From contig NZ_AJYK02000107.1 of assembly GCF_000286955.2 (NCBI RefSeq), forward strand, positions 1-41,096: a stretch of DNA of 41,096 bases. The letters run 5' to 3'. A program made the position numbers and the translations under genes. Shown one piece after another: positions 1 to 7,799 of the stretch. This DNA comes from Vibrio rumoiensis 1S-45 (GTDB taxonomy: Bacteria; Pseudomonadota; Gammaproteobacteria; Enterobacterales; Vibrionaceae). Numbering within the stretch: position 1 is the first letter of the stretch; every line of letters begins with the position of its first letter. The notes beneath the pieces are model-generated. The model saw only the letters and a program-made list of their open reading frames with translations, ran no database searches and was not told the DNA's origin.

Positions 1-10
1 AGTGGGGCTC

Positions 11-154
11 CTCAGGAATGACGTTGGAGTTGGCGGCTTTCGGGAATGATGGAAAATGAGCTACCCGCAGGAATAAGTGGTGTCTTGCAGTCCACGATAG
101 ATCTGGCACCCCCTCCCGTCATGCCGGAAACGAGGCACGAGTTATCCGGTATCT
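11..154. repeat. Intergenic repeat, CGTCAT family, copy A
   Basis: The stretch opens with CTCAGGAATGACG (11-23) and ends with a CGTCATGCCGG unit (117-127) that folds on a matching TCCGGTAT (145-152), so ATGCCGGA pairs with TCCGGTAT. The same parts recur near 13.2 kb and 18.1 kb in this window. The two ends are inverted relative to each other (GGAATGACG against CGTCATGCC). No coding potential is seen in bases 1-218. The left part may be the tail of a longer element cut by the window edge. Confidence 0.6.
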
Positions 155-218
155 AATTTAATACATTGTTCACACTAAAATTCAGTATTATTTTTTATTT
201 TAAATAAGGGTAATACTC

Positions 219-506
219 ATGGACAAGCAGCCTTGTGTTTACATTCTCTCTTCTCCGAACAAAAAAGTGCTCTATATTGGAGTAACCAGTCAGTTAAAGA
301 TAAGAGTATGGCAGCATAAAAAGAAGCAAGTAGATGGTTTTACTCAGAAATATGACGTGAATATCTTAGTTTATTATGAGATACATGAAACGATGCAAGA
401 CGCAATTTATAAAGAAAAGCAATTAAAGCGTTGGAAAAGAGGCTGGAAAAACACCCTGATTGAGTCAATGAATCCTAATTATGAAGACTTGTTTGAGGAA
501 CTATAA
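219..506 (+). CDS. Small GIY-YIG domain nuclease-like protein
   Basis: This is a 95-residue protein made almost entirely of one GIY-YIG domain, the fold of the UvrC N-terminal nuclease and of homing endonucleases. The two signature strands are visible as VYIL (residues 7-10) and LYIGVT (18-23). They are followed by a conserved Arg (R29) and His (H33), and by the EKQLKRWKRGWK segment (66-77) typical of the small stand-alone members. No second domain is present, so DNA target recognition is not evident. The gene stands alone between a dispersed intergenic repeat and a strong hairpin, and a TAAGGG just upstream could serve as ribosome binding site. Proteins of this type are common in bacteria but mostly uncharacterised. 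A role in DNA cleavage or repair is inferred from the fold only. Confidence 0.8.
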   Translation: MDKQPCVYILSSPNKKVLYIGVTSQLKIRVWQHKKKQVDGFTQKYDVNILVYYEIHETMQDAIYKEKQLKRWKRGWKNTLIESMNPNYEDLFEEL

Positions 507-562
507 AACTAGGTGATGAGTTACATGTTTAGGCTAGATGAGTATGCTGATAGTGAGAAAGG

Positions 563-604
563 TTACTACTAAACAGATGACTATACTGATCTGTTTAGTA
601 GTAA
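563..604. terminator. Perfect 16-bp hairpin between convergent genes
   Basis: TTACTACTAAACAGAT (563-578) is repeated exactly as its inverse at 589-604, around a 10-base loop. It lies between the convergent GIY-YIG gene and wzc, so it can terminate both. There is no clear T-run on either side, so factor-independent termination is likely but not certain. Confidence 0.6.
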
Positions 605-626
605 TTGAAAATGGAATCAAAAAACG

Positions 627-2804
627 TTAAGAATCTTTTGTATCTTGCTTGTATTCATACTGGTAATAACCGTAGCCGCCGTAAGCATTAGAAGCTTTTT
701 TCTCGACCGCATTAAGAATAAAGCCTTTTACTTCAATACCATTTTGCTCAAAGCGTTGTTTAGTGATTTCGACTTCTTTCACTGAGTTCTGTTCAAAACG
801 ACCGACAATTAAGGTTGTACCCACATGCGCGCCGACAATCGCAGCATCGGTCACTGCAAGGATTGGTGGGGTATCGACGATTACGATGTCGTAATGCTCA
901 CTAGCCCAGTCCAGCAGTGTTTTAAAACGAGGGTGTAACAGTAATTCCGATGGGTTTGGTGGTACTTCACCGCGAGCCATAAAACTTAGTTTTTCGACAT
1001 CGAGCTTGGTAATAAGACTTTGCATGTCCATTTGTCCGCTTAGATAATCGGATAGCCCTGGCTTCTCACTGACTGAAAATTGTCGCCCAATCTTACCTTT
1101 TCGCATGTCGGCATCGATTACTAATACATTTTGCCCCGCTTTGGCGATCACCGCTCCCATGTTGGCAGATACAAAGGATTTACCGATCGATGGGCTTGGC
1201 CCGGAAATCATCAATACATTATTTTTAGCTTCCATCATGGCGAAGTACAAACTGGTACGTAGGCTTCGAATGGCTTCCACTGCTAAATCTGCCGGGTTCG
1301 CTATGCTTAATAGTGTTTGTTGGATCGTCTGAGTTTGAGTCTTATGCTTTTTACTTACCGTGCTTTGATATTCAGATAACGGAATAGAAGCGTAAACTGG
1401 CAAGCCAATTGCTTCAATTTGTTCTGAGCTTTCAATACCTTTGTGCATTGCGGTTTTCAATAAGATTAAGGCCACTGATAGCATTCCACCTAACAAAGTG
1501 GCTAAAACTGCAATTAATGGTTTCTTCGGTTTAACCGCTCGGGAATAGCTTTGCGCGCCATCAATAATACGAACGTTACCAACAGTACTGGCTTTTACTA
1601 TGTTGAGTTCTTGTACTTTATTAAGCAGTTGAATATAAATTTCTTGGGTTACTTGAACATCACGAGTCAAACGTAAAACTTCACGTTGTGTTTTTGGCAG
1701 CTTTTCAATACGGCCATTCAAACGTGCTTTTTCAGATAAGAGTGTTTGTCTTTTATCTAATAAGGCTTGGTAAGCCGGATGCTGTTTAGTAAAGCGTTGT
1801 GAAATATCACTTTCTTTAAAGGTAAGTTCATTTAATTGTGATTCCAACGTTACCATGACATCTAGAGTGGATTGCGCTTCCATATTTAAATCGACCGATT
1901 CGTTATTTTGACGGTAACGGTTGAGTTTGTCTTCTGCGATAGTCAGCTGGGTTTTGATTTCAGGTAAATGCTTTCTCAAGAAGGTTAAGCTACTTTCGGC
2001 TTCTGCTGAATTACGCTCAACATTTTGTAGTAAGTAGTTTTGGCTAATGCTATTGAGCATTGCTTGAATGTCATCTCGGTTTTCACCGGTTAACGATAAT
2101 TGCAAAATACCTGTTTGTTTACCGCGTTCACTTACGGATAGGTTTTGTTGAAGGTTTTGAATCGCGTCTAAACGGCTAACTTTAGCGAGAGTAAAGCTAT
2201 CGCCATCGTTAGCTTGAATTTGAGTAACAAATAATAAAAAACCACCTTGTTGTGATAATTCACCAACTTTACCGTTTAGGATAAGGTTATCTTCACTGTC
2301 TGTCAGTGAGAAAGTACCTTGTTCTTGGTTAAGAACCGTTAAGGTATAGGCTTCTAGCTCGCTCTTTTCCGGTAAAATAAATCGGCTAATTTCGATATGT
2401 TGAGCATTGCCCATTAAACGAGAAAGGCCTTTGCCTATAATAGGGAAATGATTAGCATTGGCAACGGTGGTTAAGTTCAGCTTGTCAACGGTTTCACCGA
2501 GAACCATACGTGATTTTAAAATCTCGATTTCCGTTGATGCGGCTGATTCAGAGCTGAACAAATCTGCCATGTCACTGTTTAGAGCTGGCATGCCTGTATT
2601 TTTTTGTTCAACTTGAATTAAGGCATCTGCTTTATATATGGGGGTAGCGAGAAGGGCATAACTTACACCCAAAACAGCAAACACAAAGGTGGTGAGAATA
2701 ATAAACCAACGGTGATCCAAAAGGATGCCAAATAATTTCCCTAGATCAATCACATCGTTGTTACTTGATGGTGATTTTTGCGTGTTGTTCTGGTTAACAC
2801 TCAT
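627..2804 (-). CDS. wzc: Wzc-type tyrosine autokinase / polysaccharide co-polymerase
   Basis: This is an inner-membrane protein that controls chain length and export of a Wzy-dependent capsule or exopolysaccharide. It cycles between phosphorylated and dephosphorylated forms with Wzb as phosphatase. The 725 residues match the usual length of about 720. In order come a Wzz domain with a membrane helix (about 32-52), a long periplasmic coiled-coil part (about 265-400), a PKKP motif before the second helix (about 428-450), and a cytoplasmic BY-kinase domain. In the kinase the Walker A is GPSPSIGKS (535-543), the A' is VIDADMRKG (562-570) and the Walker B is IVIVDTPP (640-647). A C-terminal tyrosine cluster (Y708, 711, 713, 714, 716, 718) is the autophosphorylation tail. 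It is third in the wza-wzb-wzc operon, about 104 bases after wzb. The family is certain; the polymer handled is unknown. Confidence 0.95.
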   Translation of the reverse strand: MSVNQNNTQKSPSSNNDVIDLGKLFGILLDHRWFIILTTFVFAVLGVSYALLATPIYKADALIQVEQKNTGMPALNSDMADLFSSESAASTEIEILKSRMVLGETVDKLNLTTVANANHFPIIGKGLSRLMGNAQHIEISRFILPEKSELEAYTLTVLNQEQGTFSLTDSEDNLILNGKVGELSQQGGFLLFVTQIQANDGDSFTLAKVSRLDAIQNLQQNLSVSERGKQTGILQLSLTGENRDDIQAMLNSISQNYLLQNVERNSAEAESSLTFLRKHLPEIKTQLTIAEDKLNRYRQNNESVDLNMEAQSTLDVMVTLESQLNELTFKESDISQRFTKQHPAYQALLDKRQTLLSEKARLNGRIEKLPKTQREVLRLTRDVQVTQEIYIQLLNKVQELNIVKASTVGNVRIIDGAQSYSRAVKPKKPLIAVLATLLGGMLSVALILLKTAMHKGIESSEQIEAIGLPVYASIPLSEYQSTVSKKHKTQTQTIQQTLLSIANPADLAVEAIRSLRTSLYFAMMEAKNNVLMISGPSPSIGKSFVSANMGAVIAKAGQNVLVIDADMRKGKIGRQFSVSEKPGLSDYLSGQMDMQSLITKLDVEKLSFMARGEVPPNPSELLLHPRFKTLLDWASEHYDIVIVDTPPILAVTDAAIVGAHVGTTLIVGRFEQNSVKEVEITKQRFEQNGIEVKGFILNAVEKKASNAYGGYGYYQYEYKQDTKDS

Positions 2805-2908
2805 GCGTATTCCAATCAGTTATAAACGTTAAATTCATATTCAACAGCGTCAACTTATCCATGTCATTGCGATTGGCTTCAGACTATTGCTGTTGGCGTT
2901 TGGTTATA

Positions 2909-3349
2909 TTATATCTTCTTTGCCCAAGCTTCTGATGACTGTTTGATTAAATCAAAAGTATGCTCAAAAGCTTCTTTGCTTTGACGGTAAGGATCGGGGA
3001 TTTCTTTTTGTCCGATCCATTGGCCAAATAGCATAATTTTGCCTCTTGCTTCAGGGGCTATCTCATGGACGGCTTCTAAATGACCTTTTTCCATGACTAA
3101 AATTAAATCATGATCTCGACACAACTGGCTGGTTAATTGCTGAGCTTTGTGACCTTCTAATGAAAGACCATGAGATTCAGCAACGCTGTAGGCCATATCA
3201 TCTGCAGGTTTGTCGGTTAAACGGCTTCGTTTAGTGGCAATGCCAGCGGATGATACCTGTTTATGGGGTGCCATTTGTTGTAATAATCGTTCTCCTGTAG
3301 GTGAGCGACAGATATTACCCACACAAACGATTAAAATTTTGTTGAACAT
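2909..3349 (-). CDS. wzb: Wzb-type low-molecular-weight tyrosine phosphatase
   Basis: This cytoplasmic protein-tyrosine phosphatase removes phosphate from the Wzc tyrosine tail, allowing polymer assembly to continue. The P-loop CVGNICRS starts at C9 with R15, and the general-acid aspartate lies in the PDPY motif (D119). The open frame extends 18 codons further upstream, but the start chosen here (MFNKILIVCVGN) puts the P-loop at the normal distance from the N-terminus and gives 146 residues, against about 147 in E. coli Wzb. A purine-rich stretch (AAGGGGACAGAG) precedes it. It sits between wza and wzc. The roughly 200-base spacer from wza contains a long inverted repeat, unusual inside an operon. 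Confidence 0.93.
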   Translation of the reverse strand: MFNKILIVCVGNICRSPTGERLLQQMAPHKQVSSAGIATKRSRLTDKPADDMAYSVAESHGLSLEGHKAQQLTSQLCRDHDLILVMEKGHLEAVHEIAPEARGKIMLFGQWIGQKEIPDPYRQSKEAFEHTFDLIKQSSEAWAKKI

Positions 3350-3374
3350 GTTTATCTCTGTCCCCTTCTTCTTT

Positions 3375-3442
3375 GAAGTTGCAGTTTTGTTGGCTACATG
3401 CACTCATGGGGCTTCGCTTATTTGTCGCCTCACTGCAACTTC
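3375..3442. other. Inverted repeat in the wza-wzb spacer
   Basis: GAAGTTGCAGT (3375-3385) and ACTGCAACTTC (3432-3442) are exact inverse copies separated by 46 bases. They lie 26 bases upstream of the chosen wzb start in the operon leader between wza and wzb. In mRNA they could form a stem that separates expression of wza from wzb-wzc. Function is inferred only. The remaining spacer (3443-3546) shows no other gene. Confidence 0.5.
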
Positions 3443-3546
3443 AACTATTTGGATATGTACCCGCTTACTTGAGTGTCGTTCACATTGTCTTTATCTAAAC
3501 TCAATATTCAGATATGGAGACGTAGTTGTATTTTATAAAGTAACCT

Positions 3547-4758
3547 TTACTTTAATTCCATGTAGTAATTCAAACCTTCAGATAGGTTGTTGAACCCTGT
3601 TATGGTTGGAAGTAATTGTCTAACCACACGGTTCCAACGAGCTATTGGCGCTGCAGTAACATAAACAATATCATAAGGTTGCATTTGGAATTCAGTGCCA
3701 ATCACTAATGCGGTCGCATCTTTTATATTTAACTGATAAATATTGGCAATAGGTGGTAGTTCTTTTTTCTCAGTTTCTGAGTTTGCCGTATCTGTCGACG
3801 ATGTAGTTTGAACAAGCTGAGGATCTTGTTTGATGCTTCGTATAACAAACACACCTGTCGCGTCAGCTTCAAGTTCATTGATCCCACCAACACTACTCAA
3901 CGCTTCGGTTAAACTCATTCCTGAACGATCGATTTTGAGCAGTTTTGGCTCTTGTACTTCGCCCATCACAAAAACTTTTTGTCCGTCATTGCGCGGTACA
4001 TGAATAATGTCTCCGCTTTTTAATAGTCGGTTTTGTGTTAGATCACCACGTTGCATAAGGGCGTACAAAGAAATGCTTTCTTCTTGTCCATTACGAGTAA
4101 GGGTTATGTTACGCCAATCAGCATCTTGGGCTAAACCGCCAGCTCGGTTAATGGCATCTAAAATGGTTAGAGGGACATTGGTGATCGCTTGTTGTCCGGG
4201 CTTATTAATTTCACCGGTTACGTAAGCTTTTTGAGCGCGGAAAGCGGCAACGTTAACATCTACTTGAGGGCTTTCGATATATTTGGCTAAGCGTTTGGAA
4301 ATTTCATCACGAATTTCTGTCACGGTTTTACCTGAAACGTGAACCGTGCCAATGTAGGGGTAGAAAATACTGCCATCTGAATGTACCCAGTTACCTGATT
4401 CACTTGAACTACGGTATGAACCTGCCGGAATGGTTAATTCAGGGTGATCCCAAATAGTAATATTTAAAATGTCACCAGGGCCAATATAGTATTGGTATTT
4501 TGACACTTCAGTATCAAGAGCTGGATTGCTACGTGAGGTAACTTGTTCTGGCTTGAACTGGTTGACAGTATTTGGCGTTAGAGGATAAACATTGACTCGG
4601 TTTGATATATCATCATTAGACTGGTTATCATCATTGGAATTGGATTCAGGTTGAATCACGTTTTTGCCATCTAAGCTGATGTGTGAACCGGGGATAGTAC
4701 AACCTGCAAGTAGGGTACTTGCCAATAGTGCTGCCATTGCTTTTGTTTTAAGTTCCAT
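3547..4758 (-). CDS. wza: Wza-type outer-membrane polysaccharide export lipoprotein
   Basis: This protein forms the octameric outer-membrane channel through which capsule or exopolysaccharide leaves the cell, docking on Wzc in the inner membrane. The N-terminus is a lipoprotein signal with lipobox LAGC, acylated Cys at residue 20, followed by a Ser/Asn/Asp-rich linker (about 35-55). A polysaccharide-export domain (about 90-175) with the motif [19 protein letters not shown] follows, then two SLBB domains (about 180-350). The C-terminal [14 protein letters not shown] helix (about 372-386) corresponds to the membrane-spanning helix of E. coli Wza. At 403 residues it is slightly longer than E. 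coli Wza (379), the extra length being in the linker and an insert near 315-330. It is first in the wza-wzb-wzc operon and divergent from ugd. Confidence 0.94.
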   Translation of the reverse strand: MELKTKAMAALLASTLLAGCTIPGSHISLDGKNVIQPESNSNDDNQSNDDISNRVNVYPLTPNTVNQFKPEQVTSRSNPALDTEVSKYQYYIGPGDILNITIWDHPELTIPAGSYRSSSESGNWVHSDGSIFYPYIGTVHVSGKTVTEIRDEISKRLAKYIESPQVDVNVAAFRAQKAYVTGEINKPGQQAITNVPLTILDAINRAGGLAQDADWRNITLTRNGQEESISLYALMQRGDLTQNRLLKSGDIIHVPRNDGQKVFVMGEVQEPKLLKIDRSGMSLTEALSSVGGINELEADATGVFVIRSIKQDPQLVQTTSSTDTANSETEKKELPPIANIYQLNIKDATALVIGTEFQMQPYDIVYVTAAPIARWNRVVRQLLPTITGFNNLSEGLNYYMELK

Positions 4759-4808
4759 TTAAACCGTCATTTTTGTCAGAGTCATAATGTATGACAAGTG
4801 GAAAAACG

Positions 4809-4938
4809 TATACCCTTCTTAAGCTTGAACTTTTCAGCTTTGTTGGCTTTTCAATAATACCTATTACTTAGCAGAGCTAAGATAACGATATAGGATTTAC
4901 CTGCCATCTTACTGTAATTTCAACGGCTATTGGGTATA
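4809..4938. repeat. 130-bp TATACCC-ended element upstream of wza
   Basis: The element begins with TATACCC (4809-4815) and ends with the exact inverse GGGTATA (4932-4938). Inside, AAGCTTGAAC follows the left end. On the other strand the right end reads TATACCCAATAGCCGTTGAA. It carries no ORF, is about 130 bp long, and ends in TA, like ERIC-type or other miniature inverted-repeat elements. It lies 50 bases upstream of the wza start codon, so it must be in the wza leader or promoter. Related TATACC/GGTATA palindromes occur near 14.5, 24.4 and 38.1 kb. Confidence 0.55.
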
Positions 4939-5536
4939 TCTATTAGCTATAATGACCAATAGATGCTGATGAAAAACATACGCATTTGTAAAAAATTATT
5001 AAATTTAGGCTACGGAAACGAAAGCGGCCAATAAAGTGTACATCGTAGGCTAAATTTATAATAAATTTCGTCGATGATGGTACTTTATTTCTTGTGATAA
5101 ATAAATAATTAAGCTCATTAATTTAGTCAGTTTTGAGAATGTCGCTATATAAAATAAATAAAGTTCAAGGTTATGTGATTATAAAATTATTTTATTGATG
5201 AATATGCGTTTTTTCTTGTCGTAGTCGGTTTTTGGGCTATGTTTGCCTACTTTCAGGGTTTTGTAAATTTAAGGTTGTAGGGAGTTTCCTTGGTGCTTTC
5301 ATGGTAGCTTCTGGTACTTTGGGTATTGGCATTTTTTCATTACATTTTTAAATTCTCAAGCTATTAGGTTTTGGTGGATATTAAATGTGATAATACAAAA
5401 CTTATTGGTGAGAATAATGTTCAGACTAAATCAACATTATTAATGTTATGGCTACTTTAGCGGTTTTCTTGTGGTATTGAGTATTCCATGCTTTACAATA
5501 GTCTTAACTTCAATTTGATTTTATCGAGTACGTGTT
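4939..5536. promoter_or_regulatory. AT-rich divergent wza/ugd control region
   Basis: About 600 bases without a gene. Two structures stand out. TAAATTTAGGCTACG (5000-5014) is repeated in inverse with one mismatch at 5044-5058, around a 29-base spacer. On the plus strand near 5292-5310 the sequence GGTGCTTTCATGGTAGCTTC resembles the first half of a JUMPstart element (consensus GTGCTCTGGTAGCT), but no second ops half (GGCGGTAG) is found downstream. The rest is AT-rich. Promoters for wza and ugd must lie here, but no clear -35/-10 pair could be picked. Confidence 0.4.
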
Positions 5537-6703
5537 ATGAAAATTGCAATTGCGGGTACTGGCTATGTTGGCCTTTCTAATGCCGTTTTACTGTCTCAAC
5601 ACCACGAAGTAGTGGCAGTGGATATCATTTCTGAAAAAGTGGAGATGATTAACCGTAAGCAGTCACCAATTTCTGATGTCGAAATTGAGCAGTTTTTATC
5701 TGAAAAGACATTGAATTTAACTGCAACCTTGGATAAAGAAGCCGCGTATAAAGACGCTAAATTTGTGGTGATTGCTACACCTACCGATTACGATCCACAA
5801 ACGAATTACTTTAATACGTCTTCGGTTGAAGCGGTGATTCGTGATGTGATGTCGATTAACCCAGATGCGGTGATGGTGATTAAATCAACAGTGCCTGTAG
5901 GGTATACCGCGAATATCAAGCAAGAGATGGAGTGTGACAATATTTTGTTTTCACCAGAGTTCTTACGTGAAGGGCGTGCATTGTTTGATAACTTGCATCC
6001 ATCTCGCATTATTGTTGGTGAGCAATCTGAGCGAGCCAAAATATTTGCAGGCTTGCTTGCTGAAGGTGCTGTAAAACAAGATATTGACGTACTGTTTACT
6101 GATTCTACTGAAGCGGAAGCGGTTAAGTTGTTTTCTAATACTTTTTTAGCCTTACGTGTGGCGTACTTTAATGAGCTTGATTCGTACGCAGAAGCAAATG
6201 GCCTGAATGCTCGCCAGATCATTGAAGGCGTAGGGCTCGATCCTCGCATCGGTAACCATTACAACAACCCATCGTTTGGTTATGGTGGTTATTGTTTGCC
6301 GAAAGATACTAAGCAGTTATTAGCAAACTATGATTCTGTACCAAATAATATTATTGGTGCAATTGTCGATGCTAACCGTACACGTAAAGACTTTGTAGCC
6401 GATTCAATTATTAAGCGCAACCCGAAAATCGTTGGGGTTTATCGTTTGATCATGAAAGCGGGTTCGGATAATTTCCGCGCGTCTAGCATACAAGGCATCA
6501 TGAAACGTTTAAAAGCGAAAGGCATTGAAGTGGTGGTGTTTGAGCCGGTATTAAAAGAGGATGAGTTTTTCCGTTCTCGCGTGATCCGTGATTTTAATGA
6601 GTTTAAGCAGGTGTCGGATGTGATCGTGTCAAACCGTATGGTTGAAGAGTTGGCCGATGTTGCTGATAAAGTTTACACTCGCGATCTGTTTGGAAGTGAT
6701 TAA
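5537..6703 (+). CDS. ugd: UDP-glucose 6-dehydrogenase
   Basis: This cytoplasmic NAD-dependent enzyme oxidises UDP-glucose in two steps to UDP-glucuronate, the precursor of uronic acids in capsules and O-antigens. The N-terminal Rossmann fold has GTGYVG (residues 7-12). The catalytic cysteine is C253 in [11 protein letters not shown], and the conserved SPEFLREG (139-146) is also present. The 388-residue length equals that of E. coli Ugd. It is divergent from wza-wzb-wzc, which suggests the exported polymer contains a uronic acid. No strong ribosome binding site precedes the ATG. The family is certain; the link to this capsule module is inferred from position. Confidence 0.95.
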   Translation: MKIAIAGTGYVGLSNAVLLSQHHEVVAVDIISEKVEMINRKQSPISDVEIEQFLSEKTLNLTATLDKEAAYKDAKFVVIATPTDYDPQTNYFNTSSVEAVIRDVMSINPDAVMVIKSTVPVGYTANIKQEMECDNILFSPEFLREGRALFDNLHPSRIIVGEQSERAKIFAGLLAEGAVKQDIDVLFTDSTEAEAVKLFSNTFLALRVAYFNELDSYAEANGLNARQIIEGVGLDPRIGNHYNNPSFGYGGYCLPKDTKQLLANYDSVPNNIIGAIVDANRTRKDFVADSIIKRNPKIVGVYRLIMKAGSDNFRASSIQGIMKRLKAKGIEVVVFEPVLKEDEFFRSRVIRDFNEFKQVSDVIVSNRMVEELADVADKVYTRDLFGSD

Positions 6704-6749
6704 TTAAACTAGAGTTTTTGATCTTTAGAGTGCGTTAAAAAGGATTTAT

Positions 6750-7712
6750 ATGCATTACGATGTATTCAATGGCGATGCTGATGGGATCATCGCTTTACTC
6801 CAACTGCGTTTAGCCGAGCCTAAACAAAGCCAACTGGTTACTGGGGTAAAGCGAGACATTCAATTGTTATCTCAAGTGGCGCAGGCAGATAATGTGTCTT
6901 CTGTCACGGTATTGGATATATCGTTGCAGAAAAACGCGAATGCTTTAATGCAATTACTTGACCGTTCGGTCCCTGTTTTTTATTGCGATCATCACCAAAG
7001 TGGTGAGGTTCCAGCTTCTCCTTTCCTTGAAACCTTGATTAATTTAGATGCAGAAACCTGTACCAGTTTGTTGATCAATCAACGGTTAAAAGGTCGGTTT
7101 CAAACTTGGGCTATTGCCGGGGCTTTTGGCGATAACATGAGCAAGCGTGCGTTGGCTTTGTCTGAGCAATCTCAATTGTTACCTAAACAAATCGAGGCCT
7201 TAAAAGAGCTAGGCACCTTGTTGAATTATAACGGTTATGGGGCCAGTATTGATGATTTGCACTTTACACCTACAAGGTTATTTCAGACTTTATTGCAATA
7301 CCCCGATCCGTTTGAATTATTAGAGGATAAAGCCTCGGTTTTTTACCAACTTCAGACAGGCTATGCCCAAGACAGTGCGCATTTAAGTGAGCTGACGCCA
7401 TTATTAAATACGACAACGTGTGAAGTCTATGTATTGCCAAATGCTGCATGGGCAAGGCGGATCAGTGGTGTCTTTGGTAATCAACTGGCTAATGACAATC
7501 CTGATAAAGCCTTTGCGGTATTAACTTTAAATAAAAACCACTTGGATTATACGGTTAGTGTTCGAGCGCCATTAAATAGGCGTGAAGGCGCGGATGAGGT
7601 GTGTAATCAATTTTCAACAGGTGGAGGGCGAAGAGCCGCCGCTGGGATTAATCAGTTACCTATTGAGCAACGAGATAAATTGATTCAAGCTTTGACGTTG
7701 AGATATCGTTGA
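6750..7712 (+). CDS. DHH-family phosphoesterase
   Basis: This cytoplasmic protein belongs to the DHH/DHHA1 superfamily, which includes RecJ, nano-RNases and cyclic-dinucleotide phosphodiesterases. The metal-binding motifs are FNGDADG (6-12), LDIS (D56), the name-giving YCDHHQSGE (D80-H81-H82) and GDN (127-129). The C-terminal DHHA1 substrate motif GGGRRAAAG is at 291-299. No membrane segment or extra domain is seen; 320 residues is compact, close to NrnA-type enzymes. A good AAGGA site lies before the ATG, 46 bases after ugd on the same strand, so it may be co-transcribed. The substrate cannot be told from sequence. The neighbouring diguanylate cyclase makes a nucleotide-turnover role conceivable, but that is inference. 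Confidence 0.8.
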   Translation: MHYDVFNGDADGIIALLQLRLAEPKQSQLVTGVKRDIQLLSQVAQADNVSSVTVLDISLQKNANALMQLLDRSVPVFYCDHHQSGEVPASPFLETLINLDAETCTSLLINQRLKGRFQTWAIAGAFGDNMSKRALALSEQSQLLPKQIEALKELGTLLNYNGYGASIDDLHFTPTRLFQTLLQYPDPFELLEDKASVFYQLQTGYAQDSAHLSELTPLLNTTTCEVYVLPNAAWARRISGVFGNQLANDNPDKAFAVLTLNKNHLDYTVSVRAPLNRREGADEVCNQFSTGGGRRAAAGINQLPIEQRDKLIQALTLRYR

Positions 7713-7745
7713 TACTTATCGATTAAATAATTAAACGGAAAATAG

Positions 7746-7775
7746 AAAAAGAGGAATGATGAATTCCTCTTTTTT
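7746..7775. terminator. Bidirectional rho-independent terminator
   Basis: AAAAAGAGGAA (7746-7756) pairs with TTCCTCTTTTT (7764-7774) around a 7-base loop. There is a T-run on the plus strand and the matching A-run gives T's on the minus strand. It sits between the convergent DHH gene and the diguanylate cyclase gene and suits both. Confidence 0.85.
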
Positions 7776-7799
7776 GATCCTAATTTCTTTTTCTAACGA

